A stretch of DNA of 64,000 nt from Myxococcales bacterium (GTDB lineage Bacteria > Myxococcota_A > Polyangia > Polyangiales > Ga0077539), in the NCBI GenBank assembly GCA_016793325.1, contig JAEUKI010000045.1, forward strand, positions 1 to 64,000, read 5' to 3'. The translations under genes and the position numbers were made by a program. Under the pieces are notes generated by a model, which was given only the letters and a program-made list of their open reading frames with translations, was not told the origin of the DNA and ran no database searches. This document shows, in pieces, positions 16,035-24,391 of this stretch. The first letter of the stretch is position 1. Every line of letters starts with the position of its first letter.

Positions 16035-16808
16035 ATGCGAGATACGCCCTGGTGCTCCGCGACGAACGCCCTCGACTGCGACGAGGACAGGCTCGTCGCG
16101 ACATCGATTCGACAGCAGCTACGGGCCGGATCGGCGCCGCGAGACGCCGAGTTCGACCAATTGCTCTGCGTCGCGCATCGAAAGCTCTCGGCAAATTTCT
16201 GGACGCCCGTCGAGGTCGCGTTGGTCGTTGCGCGATGGTTCGAGGCGTCGCGCGCGTCGTCCGTGCTCGACATCGGGGCGGGAATCGGAAAGTTCTGTGC
16301 GATCGGCGCCGTCGCGACGTCCGCGACGTACTTCGGGATCGAGCGTCGAGAGGTGCTCGCGGAGTCAGCCGTGTCGCTGGCGGAGAAGCTCGGTGTTGGC
16401 GATCGCGTGCGCGTCCTCGTCGGTGAGCTCGGCGTGGTGGCCGCGCCCCGGACCGACGCGATCTACTGCTTCAATCCGTTCGGCGAGCACTTGTTCAGCG
16501 ACGGCGAGGTGCTCGACGAGTCGATCGTTCGAAGCGTGGCGCGCTATCGACACGACGCTGCGTTGGTCACCCAAATGCTCCGCGACGCCGACGTTGGGGC
16601 AGTGTTCTGCACGTACAACGGGTTTGGAGGCAAGATTCCTCGCTGCTACGAGCTGCTCCGCTGTCGAACCGACTTCTCGTGCCCGCTCCGGCTGTGGAGG
16701 AAGACACGACTGCACCGAGGTGAGCCCGAACTGCCCGAAGAAGAGTTTGCCGAGTTGGAGCTTCTCGATTCGTGGAACGACGTTTGCTCCATCGAAGCGC
16801 ATCGGTAA
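16035..16808 (+). CDS. Class I SAM-dependent methyltransferase-like protein
   Basis: The SAM-binding motif I, VLDIGAGIGKFC, is clear, followed by an acidic residue in FGIERREVLAE and a later motif region DAIYCFNPFGEH, where NPFGEH takes the place of a catalytic motif IV. The chosen ATG at 16035 gives 257 residues starting MRDTPWCS; an in-frame ATG at 15942 would add 31 Arg-rich residues and is less likely. Its TAA overlaps the ATG of dabA (TAATG, 16806-16810), so it is translationally coupled to the carbon-uptake genes. The substrate is unknown. No such enzyme is a known part of Dab systems. Confidence 0.75.
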   Translation: MRDTPWCSATNALDCDEDRLVATSIRQQLRAGSAPRDAEFDQLLCVAHRKLSANFWTPVEVALVVARWFEASRASSVLDIGAGIGKFCAIGAVATSATYFGIERREVLAESAVSLAEKLGVGDRVRVLVGELGVVAAPRTDAIYCFNPFGEHLFSDGEVLDESIVRSVARYRHDAALVTQMLRDADVGAVFCTYNGFGGKIPRCYELLRCRTDFSCPLRLWRKTRLHRGEPELPEEEFAELELLDSWNDVCSIEAHR

Positions 16809-19699
16809 TGCCATCCTTGCTCGATCACGCGCTCGATCACCTCCGACACGCGCTTCCGGCGCAGGGGCCGATCGGGACGTTCGTCCACCACAACACGCTC
16901 CACTCGCTGCAGCACCAGTCGTTTCACGACGCGATCGCGATGGCCGTCGAGCGCACGGGCGCCGAGGGCTACCTCAGTGAAGAGCGATTTCGCGCAGAGA
17001 TCGCCTCGGGTCGGATCGCCGACGAAGACCTCGATTTCGCGCTCGCCGAGCGAAACAAAGCCCTCGGCCATCGCTGGTGCGCCCCGCTCGAACCCGTGCA
17101 GGTCGAGAAGCTCTCGCTCGTGCACGGGATCGTTCCCGCCTCGCGCGCCTCGCGCATGTTCGCGCTCGACGACGACGAAGAGCTCCGGGGATTGCTCGCT
17201 GGAGCGCAGTCGACGCCGCGCGCCGCGCTGTTCACCGCCGTTCGTACGCTGCTCGGGCGCGTGCGTCCGCGAGAGGACGACGCGAGCCGCATCGGCGTCG
17301 ATCGAACGCATCGCGACGGGCTCCGCGCGCTCACGGGCAGCGATCCGTGCGAGCAAGCAGACCTCTGGCTCGTGCGCTTTCTCGCGGCGTTTCTGGATGA
17401 GCGCGTCGCGCGCTGGCCGATGCCCGGGCGCGACCGAGGGATCCTCGCGGCCGCGACCGCGCAGCTCGACACGGGGCGCTACGCGCGAGGCGAGGGGCTC
17501 GAAAACGCGTCCATCGTCCTCGATCGCGCGGGACCGGGCGCGGCGCGCGCGCTGATCACTTCGGTCCTCGACGAGCTCGGCGTCGAAGCAGCGCACTGGG
17601 AGAGCTACCTCGAGCGCTCGGTCTCGTCGCTCGCAGGGTGGGCGGGGATGGTCGCGCGGCTCGAAGCGGTCCCCTCGGATCGCAGCCCCGATTCGCCTCC
17701 GGTCTCGTTCGTCGAGTTCGTCGCGCTGAGGCTGGTGCTCGATCGCGAGTGCGTTCGAAGCGCGGCCGAGCGCGAGGGATTCACGGGTCCGCTCTCGGCG
17801 CTGCGCGCGTTTGTCCGCAGCAGAACGCCGCGAGAGGACCCGACGCTCGACAGCGTGTTTCGGCTGTTCGAGCTGTTCGAGCGAGGCGGCGTCACGCGCG
17901 ACGACGTAGCGCGCGTCGGCGCAGAGGGCGTCCGCTCGACGCTGGCGGTGCTCGACGGATTTTCGTCGCTCGAACGACGGCGCGTCCTGCACGAAGCCTA
18001 CGAGCGACAGCACGCGCGAATGGTCCTCTCGGCGCTCTCGGACAACGTTCGGAGCCCTGCGGATCCGCCCGACGATAGCCCACGTTTTCAAGTGACCTTC
18101 TGCATCGACGACCGCGAAGAGGCGATTCGACGACACTTCGAGGAGCTCGATCCTCGGTATTGGACCTACGGCGTCGCGGGGTTCTTCGGCATCGCGATGG
18201 ACTGGGCGGGGCTCGACGACCCGCGCGCGGCCGCGCAGTGCCCTGTCGTGGTCACCCCAGGTCACGTCGTGCGAGAGCTCGCGACGGACTCTCACGCGAG
18301 CGTCTCGCGCCGGCGTCGGCAGCGGAGAGCGCTCGCCGCGCGAGCTCGCCGCGTGGTCGCCGATGGGACGAGCTCTCTCGTCCGGGGCGTCGCGCTCACG
18401 CCCGTCATCGGCGTCGTGGCCGTATGGACCATGGTGACCAAAGTGTTGTTTCCGAGGCTTTCTGCGCGGTTTTCTCAGTGGTTGAGCGCGAAGGTGGTCC
18501 CGACGCCGCGCACGATCGTCACGACGACGCGATCGAGCGATCGACCCGCGGGTGGCGAAGACAAACCCCACGGCTTCGACGAGGACGAGCGCGTGGCGCG
18601 CGTCCGCGCGACGCTCGAGGCGATCGGGCTCACGGATCGGTTCGCGCCCATCGTCGCAGTGCTCGGGCACGGGGCCTCGACGGTGAACAACCCCCATCAC
18701 TCGGCGTACGAGTGCGGCGCGTGCGGAGGCCACAACGGCGGCCCCAACGCCCGCGCGTTCGCGGCGATGGCCAACGAGCCTGTCGTGCGCGAGGGGCTTC
18801 GAATGGCAGGGATCGATGTCCCGGACGAGACGTGGTTCGTCGGGGGCTGGCACGACACGACGACGGACGCCGTCACGCTGTTCGATCTCGAGAGCGTTCC
18901 CGCTGCGTCGCGCGCGGCGCTCGATGAGCTCGTTCGCGCGCTCGACGTCGCGAGGGCGCGATCGGCGCACGAGCGTTGTCGAAAGTTCGAGCACGCGCCG
19001 AGCAAGCTCACGCCCGAGCGAGCGCTCGCGCACGTCGAAGAGCGCGCAGTGGACCTCAGTCAGGCGCGTCCCGAGCTCGGCCACGCGACCAACGCCGTGT
19101 GCGTGGTCGGACGCCGGTCGCTCACGCGCGGCCTCTTCCTCGATCGACGCGCGTTTCTCGTCTCGTACGACCCCTCGCGCGATCGGGACGACGCCGTGCT
19201 CGAGCGCATCCTCGGCGCGGTCGTCCCCGTCGGCGCGGGAATCAACCTCGAGTACTACTTCTCGACGGTCGACCCCGAGCGGTTCGGCGCGGGAACCAAG
19301 CTCCCGCACAACCTCTCGGCGCTTCTGGGCGTTCAAGAGGGCGTGAGCGGCGATCTGCGCACGGGTTTGCCCAGGCAGATGACCGAGATTCACGAGCCCG
19401 TGCGCTTGCTGTGCGTGGTCGAAGCGACGCCCGCCGCGCTGCTCCGCGTCGCGGCGAACAAGCCCGAAGTGAAGGAGCTCGTCGTCAACGGTTGGGTCCG
19501 ACTCGTGAGCCTCGACCCGGACACGCGCGAGATGCAGGTCTTCGTCGACGGAGCGTTCGTCCACTACGATCCCGACGCGGTCACGCTGGCCGTTCACGAT
19601 CGAAGCGAGCAGAGCTACTCGGGGCGCATGGACTCGCTGCCGCCCTCGAAGATCGCGCCGCGCCGCGCGCGCGTCCACGGCGCAGAGGCCACGCGATGA
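16808..19699 (+). CDS. dabA: DabA-type inorganic carbon uptake subunit (DUF2309/UPF0753)
   Basis: Large soluble subunit of the Dab CO2-capture system, thought to be a beta-carbonic-anhydrase-like zinc protein that makes one-way CO2 hydration using the ion gradient supplied by DabB. The 963 residues begin with HALPAQGPIGTFVHHNTLHSL, the family N-terminal signature. The zinc-site residues are recognisable as C432 and D434 in FCIDDREE, and H621 and C636 in LGHGAST and YECGACGG. The spacings (2 and 15) equal those I recall for C351/D353 and H524/C539 of Halothiobacillus DabA. The upstream in-frame ATG at 16772 is unlikely, since 16808 is coupled to the previous gene. The gene ends in an ATGA overlap with dabB. 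Confidence 0.9.
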   Translation: MPSLLDHALDHLRHALPAQGPIGTFVHHNTLHSLQHQSFHDAIAMAVERTGAEGYLSEERFRAEIASGRIADEDLDFALAERNKALGHRWCAPLEPVQVEKLSLVHGIVPASRASRMFALDDDEELRGLLAGAQSTPRAALFTAVRTLLGRVRPREDDASRIGVDRTHRDGLRALTGSDPCEQADLWLVRFLAAFLDERVARWPMPGRDRGILAAATAQLDTGRYARGEGLENASIVLDRAGPGAARALITSVLDELGVEAAHWESYLERSVSSLAGWAGMVARLEAVPSDRSPDSPPVSFVEFVALRLVLDRECVRSAAEREGFTGPLSALRAFVRSRTPREDPTLDSVFRLFELFERGGVTRDDVARVGAEGVRSTLAVLDGFSSLERRRVLHEAYERQHARMVLSALSDNVRSPADPPDDSPRFQVTFCIDDREEAIRRHFEELDPRYWTYGVAGFFGIAMDWAGLDDPRAAAQCPVVVTPGHVVRELATDSHASVSRRRRQRRALAARARRVVADGTSSLVRGVALTPVIGVVAVWTMVTKVLFPRLSARFSQWLSAKVVPTPRTIVTTTRSSDRPAGGEDKPHGFDEDERVARVRATLEAIGLTDRFAPIVAVLGHGASTVNNPHHSAYECGACGGHNGGPNARAFAAMANEPVVREGLRMAGIDVPDETWFVGGWHDTTTDAVTLFDLESVPAASRAALDELVRALDVARARSAHERCRKFEHAPSKLTPERALAHVEERAVDLSQARPELGHATNAVCVVGRRSLTRGLFLDRRAFLVSYDPSRDRDDAVLERILGAVVPVGAGINLEYYFSTVDPERFGAGTKLPHNLSALLGVQEGVSGDLRTGLPRQMTEIHEPVRLLCVVEATPAALLRVAANKPEVKELVVNGWVRLVSLDPDTREMQVFVDGAFVHYDPDAVTLAVHDRSEQSYSGRMDSLPPSKIAPRRARVHGAEATR

Positions 19700-21147
19700 G
19701 CGACTCGACGCTCGCGTGGTGGCTCGGCGGCGCGACGGTGGCGCTGCCGTTCGCCGCGGTGCTCCCGCTGCTCTTTCTCGGTGGAATCGGCGCGAAGCCA
19801 TCGGAGCGAGCGACGGCGCGCGCCGTGCTCGTGTTGTGTGGTCTCTCGACGCTCTCGGCCATCGGCCTCGCGGCGTTGTGGCTCGCTCACGACGGTCCGC
19901 TCGTCTTGCGATACGGGAGCATCTTCGACCTCGGCCCGCGCGGCCATGCGTTGGCGACCGGCGATCACGGCGCCGCGGGCTATCGCTTCGAAGTGGACCT
20001 CCTCGTCGATCGGCTCTCGGCGACGATGAGCGTGCTGTCTGGCGTCCTCTCGTGGCTCACCGCGCGGTTCTCGGTGCGGTACCTCCATCGCGAACCTGGG
20101 TTTTTTCGGTACTTTCTGCTCCTCGCGCTCTTCGTCGGCGGCATGCAGATCGCGGTGCTCGCGGGGAGCTACGACTTGCTGTTCGTAGGCTGGGAGCTCG
20201 CGGGCATCTCGTCGATGCTCTTGATCGCGTTCTTTCATCTCCGTCGCGGGCCAGCGCGGGCTGCCACGCGCGCGATGCTCACCTACCGCGTGACGGACGT
20301 GGGGCTGCTCGTCGCGGGCGTGCTGCTGCACCATTTCGCGGGCTCGTCGGGGTTCTTCGACGCGTTCGAGCATCGCGCGTGGCCCGAGGCACAGACGCAC
20401 CTCGCGTCGTCGCGCGCGTTCGTGATCTCCGCGGCGCTCGTGTTCGCCGCGATCGGAAAGAGCGCGCTCTTTCCGCTGGGAACGTGGCTTCCGCGCGCCA
20501 TGGAGGGCCCTACGCCGTCGAGCGCGCTCTTCTACGGCGGCCTCGCGGTCCACGCGGGCGTGTACCTGTTGCTTCGATCCGCGCCGCTCATCGCCGCTTC
20601 CCATGCCGCGACGGTGTTGGTCGCGTTCGTTGGAATCGCGACAGCGCTGTGGGCCACCATCGCGGGGCGAACGCGCAGCGACGTGAAGAGCTCGCTCGCG
20701 TACGCGACGGTGACCCAAGTCGGGCTCATGGTCGTCGGCGTCGCGCTTCGGCTCTACAACGTCGTGCTCCTGTACATGGTCGCGCACGCGTGCCTACGGA
20801 CGCTGCAGCTCCTTCGCGCGCCGTCTGCGCTGCACGACGCCGAAGCGATCCGCGCCGCCCTCGAAGAGCAGCGCGGCGACGATCGATCGATCGTCGAGCG
20901 GCTCGTTCCTGCGGTGATCGCGCGTCGGGCGCACGCGCTCGCGCTCGAGGATTTTCACATGGACGCGGTGGTCGAGCGCGTGATCGTGCGCCCTGTGCTC
21001 GCGCTGTCCTCTGCGCTCGATCGCGCCGAGCGACGGTGGGTCGCCGCGATGACGGGCGTCGACCTCGACGCGCCGACGAGCGCGTCCGACGAGCCCGAGC
21101 TCGACCGAAAGAGCGACGCGCCTCGCGCGGTGGAGGGACGGTCGTGA
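19696..21147 (+). CDS. dabB: DabB-type NuoL-like proton-conducting membrane subunit
   Basis: Polytopic protein of the NuoL/MrpA antiporter-like family that would pass protons or sodium to drive DabA. Key charged residues are kept: E167 in FVGWELAGISSM, K255 in IGKSALFPLGTWLPRAMEGP, H286, and K331 in SDVKSSLAYATVTQVGLM. The 483 residues lack the last helices of NuoL; the C-terminal third (from about 355) is mostly hydrophilic, as in DabB proteins. The ATG overlaps the dabA stop (ATGA at 19696-19699). Its own stop overlaps the GTG of the next gene. Confidence 0.85.
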   Translation: MSDSTLAWWLGGATVALPFAAVLPLLFLGGIGAKPSERATARAVLVLCGLSTLSAIGLAALWLAHDGPLVLRYGSIFDLGPRGHALATGDHGAAGYRFEVDLLVDRLSATMSVLSGVLSWLTARFSVRYLHREPGFFRYFLLLALFVGGMQIAVLAGSYDLLFVGWELAGISSMLLIAFFHLRRGPARAATRAMLTYRVTDVGLLVAGVLLHHFAGSSGFFDAFEHRAWPEAQTHLASSRAFVISAALVFAAIGKSALFPLGTWLPRAMEGPTPSSALFYGGLAVHAGVYLLLRSAPLIAASHAATVLVAFVGIATALWATIAGRTRSDVKSSLAYATVTQVGLMVVGVALRLYNVVLLYMVAHACLRTLQLLRAPSALHDAEAIRAALEEQRGDDRSIVERLVPAVIARRAHALALEDFHMDAVVERVIVRPVLALSSALDRAERRWVAAMTGVDLDAPTSASDEPELDRKSDAPRAVEGRS

Positions 21148-22664
21148 GCGGCCTCGTCACCGCAGTGGTCGCGTTGCCCTTCGTCGCGGCGTTGATCGTG
21201 CGCGGCGCTCGCAGCGAGTCGCGTAGCCTCGCGATCGGCCGCGCGTTTGCGCTGGGATATCTCGCGCTCGTGTCGATCATCGCGGTGGTGTTTCTGCGGG
21301 ACCCGTCGCTCGTCGTTCGCGACACGTCCGCGCCGCTCGCGGTGTTGCACGCGCGATGGCACCTCGAGCTCGACGGGCTCTCGGCGCCGTTTCTTCCGTT
21401 GGCCGCGGCGATCGCTGCGGGCGTGTTGCTCGCGGCGCCGCGGGCCGAGCTCGGCCGCGCCTCGGTGCAATCGGTCCTCGTCGCGACAGGGTGCTCCGTG
21501 GGCGTCTATTGCGCGGAGGACCTCTTGTTGCTCGCGAGCTTCTGGATCGCGGGGCTCGTGCCCGCGACCGTGGCGCTGCACCAGGCGCCAGACGCGACCG
21601 TGCGTCGGAAGCTGGCGCGGATGTACGACGCGTATTTCGTGCTGGGCTCGATCCCGATCGTGCTCGCGGTGCTCGTCGTGGGCGTCTCTCGCGCGCGGGC
21701 GGGCGCGGCGCTCCCGTTCGATCTCAGCGAGCCCACGCCCATTCCCCCGGGGTACGGGCCTGCGGTGTTCTTCTTGATTTCGTGGGCGCTTCTCACGCGC
21801 AAGGCCGTCGCGCCGCTGCACTCGTGGCTCCCTGTGATGATCGAGCGCGGCCCCGTCGGCCTCGCCGTGCTCACGGCGGGAACGCACCTCGCGGCGTTTC
21901 TCACCCTGCGCGTCCTCGTCCCGCTCGTGCCCGAGGCCTCGCGGCAGTGGCTGCCGTGGCTCTCGTGGATCGCCCTCGCGAGCGCCGTGCTCCAGGCGTT
22001 GATGGCGCTCTCGCAGCGTGATTTGCGGCGCGCGGTGGGCTTCGTGACGACGAGCCAGCTGGCGCTCGTGCTCGTGGGGCTCGGCGCGAGCGGCGCCGAA
22101 GGGCTCCACGGGTCGATGTTGCAGATGCTGTCGATCGGGTTCGTGTCGCTCGGTCAGGTGCTCGCGGTCGCGTGGATCTCGGCGCGCACGGCGACGACGG
22201 ACCTGCGTCGTTTGGGCGGGCTCGCGGCGAAGTTTCCTCGGATCGCGTGGGTGTTCTTCTTGCTCGGGCTCGCGTCGGTGGGCGCGCCGGGGACGATCGC
22301 GTGGGTCGCCGAGGACCTGTTGCTCCACGCGCTGCTCGTGCACCACCCGTTCGTCGCGGCGGCGCTGCTCGCGGTGACCGTGCTCAATGGAATCACCATT
22401 TTGCGAGTGTTTTTTCAGGCGTTCTTCGGCGAGCCCCGCGGCGCGATCGACGCGCGCGTCAGCGACCTCCGTCCGCGCGAGTGGGTCGTCGCGTACGCCG
22501 TGATCGCGGCCATCGCGACGTTGGGCATCGCGCCCCAAGCGCTCATCGAGCTGCGCCGCACGACGGTGGACGGGCTCGTGCGCTCGCTCACGGGCGAGCA
22601 ATCGATCCACGGCCGTGGGCAATCGAGCCCCGGTGACGAAACGCACCACGCGCGAATTCCCTGA
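21144..22664 (+). CDS. NuoM-like membrane subunit lacking key channel residues
   Basis: A 506-residue polytopic protein of the antiporter-like family, closest in pattern to NuoM. Aligning by eye with the true NuoM at 5932-7602, FWELMLVP becomes FWIAGLVP, so the membrane glutamate is replaced by I135. DFKKLVAYSS becomes DLRRAVGFVT, so the loop/TM8 lysines are R295/R296. K220 in TRKAVAPLHSWLP and the Glu in WVAEDLL are kept. It may therefore be a structural or altered channel subunit. The GTG start at 21144 overlaps the dabB stop. Many Dab operons have only one such subunit; a second beside DabA is unusual as far as I know. Confidence 0.8.
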   Translation: MSGLVTAVVALPFVAALIVRGARSESRSLAIGRAFALGYLALVSIIAVVFLRDPSLVVRDTSAPLAVLHARWHLELDGLSAPFLPLAAAIAAGVLLAAPRAELGRASVQSVLVATGCSVGVYCAEDLLLLASFWIAGLVPATVALHQAPDATVRRKLARMYDAYFVLGSIPIVLAVLVVGVSRARAGAALPFDLSEPTPIPPGYGPAVFFLISWALLTRKAVAPLHSWLPVMIERGPVGLAVLTAGTHLAAFLTLRVLVPLVPEASRQWLPWLSWIALASAVLQALMALSQRDLRRAVGFVTTSQLALVLVGLGASGAEGLHGSMLQMLSIGFVSLGQVLAVAWISARTATTDLRRLGGLAAKFPRIAWVFFLLGLASVGAPGTIAWVAEDLLLHALLVHHPFVAAALLAVTVLNGITILRVFFQAFFGEPRGAIDARVSDLRPREWVVAYAVIAAIATLGIAPQALIELRRTTVDGLVRSLTGEQSIHGRGQSSPGDETHHARIP

Positions 22665-22726
22665 GAATCATGCGGTTTCTCCGCGGGTGAGCCCTCGGCA
22701 TTCAGAGTGCAAACGCGCTCGGGATC

Positions 22727-24385
22727 ATGGCTTCTGGCGGCGAGCAGCGCGTGCGATCCGAGAGCGAGCATTTCAAAGTTCCCCCGCCGGACGGCGTGGC
22801 GGGGCTCGTGAAGCACTGGCGCGACGACCTCTTGTCGGGGTTTCTTGTGTTTCTCATCGCGCTGCCGCTCTCGCTGGGGATCGCGATGGCGAGCGGGTTT
22901 CCTCCGATGGCGGGGCTGATCACCGCGATCGTCGGCGGCGTGTTGGCGACGTTCTTCGGGAGCGCGCCGTTGACCATCAAGGGCCCCGCGGCCGGTCTCA
23001 TCGTGATCGCGATCGGCGCGGTGCAGGAGCTCGGCGGCGGGGCGGTGGGCTATCGCCGCGCGCTCGCCGCGATCGTGGTCGCGGGGGCGCTCCAGGTGGG
23101 GCTCTCGCTGCTGCGCGCGGGCGTGCTCGGCGACACGTTTCCTTCGTCTGTGATCCACGGAATGATGGCCGCGATCGGCGTCATCATTATTTCGAAGCAG
23201 GGCCACACGCTGCTCGGCGCTGCGCCGTCGCCGGGAGAGCCGCTGCACTTGCTCGCGCAGCTCCCGAAGAGCGCGCTCAACCTCAACCCCGAGGTCGCCG
23301 CCATCGGGGCCGCGAGCCTCTTGATTTTGTGGGCTTGGCCGAGGCTCCCGTCCAAGGTGCTCCATCGCATCCCGGCGCCGTTGGTCGTCGTCGCGACGGG
23401 CATCGGTCTCGCGCGGGCGTTCGACCTGTCCCACGCGCATCACTACATGATCGCGGGCCACGACTACACCGTGGGGCCGCGGGCGCTCGTCCCGATCGAG
23501 ACGAGCATTTTCGGCGCGATGACCACGCCCGATTGGTCGCGGGTCACGACGGGGGTCTCGCTGAGGTACATCGCGATGTTCGCGCTCGTCGGCTCGATCG
23601 AGTCGATGCTCAGCGCGAAGGCGGTCGACCTGCTCGACCCGTGGCACCGCCGCGCCAGCCTCGACCGCGACCTCTTCGCCACCGGCGTCGGAAACATCAT
23701 CGCGGGAATGCTCGGCGGCCTCCCGATGATCTCCGAGATCGTGCGCAGCTCGGCCAACGTGGCGTCGGGCGCCCGGACGCGCTGGTCCAACTTCTTTCAC
23801 GGCGCGTTGCTCTTGGCGTTCGTCGCGGTCGTTCCTTGGCTTCTGCGGGCGATTCCGCTGGCGGCGCTGGCGGCGCTGCTGGTCTTCACGGGCGTGAGGC
23901 TCGCGTCGCCGAGCGAGTTCGCCAAGACGTTTCGCATCGGCCGAGAGCAGCTCGTGATCTTCGTCGTCACGATGGTGGTCACGCTCGCGACGGACCTGCT
24001 CGTCGGCGTCGCGGCGGGACTCGTCACGAAGGTGATCGTTCACGTGCTCGGAGGAATGCCCATTCGAAACGTGTTTTCGCCGTCCATCGCGGTGTCCCGC
24101 GACTCCGACCGCGTCGTCGTGCGCGTCGGCCACGCGGCGGTGTTCAGCAACTACCTCGCGATTCGTCGCGCGCTCGACGCGCTCGCGAACGAGCCGCGCG
24201 TCACCGTGGACTTTCACGACGCCCGCATCGTCGATCACACCGTCCTCGAGGGCTTGCACTTGCTCGCGGACGAGTGGGAGCGCGACGGACGCAAGCTCGA
24301 GATCGGCGGGCTCGACGGCCACACGCGGTCGAGCGCGCACCCCCTGGCGATCGCCTGGCGAAAATCAACGCCGCAGCAGAGCTGA
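22727..24385 (+). CDS. SulP family anion transporter (candidate bicarbonate transporter)
   Basis: Membrane protein of the SulP/SLC26 family with about 11-12 hydrophobic segments over residues 35-430. The family start DDLLSGFLVFLIALPLSLGIAMASG (split here for clarity as a loop plus TM1), PPMAGLITAIVGG and SAPLTIKGPAAG are clear. A STAS-like cytoplasmic domain covers about 455-540 (VVVRVGHAAVFSN, then VTVDFHDARIVDHTVLEGL). Family members carry sulfate, bicarbonate or other anions, and BicA of cyanobacteria belongs here. It begins 62 bases after the dab-type operon on the same strand, so bicarbonate is the best guess for substrate, but this is inference from context. It ends 6 bases before the convergent lipoprotein gene. 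Confidence 0.85.
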   Translation: MASGGEQRVRSESEHFKVPPPDGVAGLVKHWRDDLLSGFLVFLIALPLSLGIAMASGFPPMAGLITAIVGGVLATFFGSAPLTIKGPAAGLIVIAIGAVQELGGGAVGYRRALAAIVVAGALQVGLSLLRAGVLGDTFPSSVIHGMMAAIGVIIISKQGHTLLGAAPSPGEPLHLLAQLPKSALNLNPEVAAIGAASLLILWAWPRLPSKVLHRIPAPLVVVATGIGLARAFDLSHAHHYMIAGHDYTVGPRALVPIETSIFGAMTTPDWSRVTTGVSLRYIAMFALVGSIESMLSAKAVDLLDPWHRRASLDRDLFATGVGNIIAGMLGGLPMISEIVRSSANVASGARTRWSNFFHGALLLAFVAVVPWLLRAIPLAALAALLVFTGVRLASPSEFAKTFRIGREQLVIFVVTMVVTLATDLLVGVAAGLVTKVIVHVLGGMPIRNVFSPSIAVSRDSDRVVVRVGHAAVFSNYLAIRRALDALANEPRVTVDFHDARIVDHTVLEGLHLLADEWERDGRKLEIGGLDGHTRSSAHPLAIAWRKSTPQQS

Positions 24386-24391
24386 TGCGCG

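Noticed and set aside
16646..19801. A 1051-codon minus-strand frame over dabA
   Set aside because: DabA has all its family motifs on the other strand; the shadow has none.
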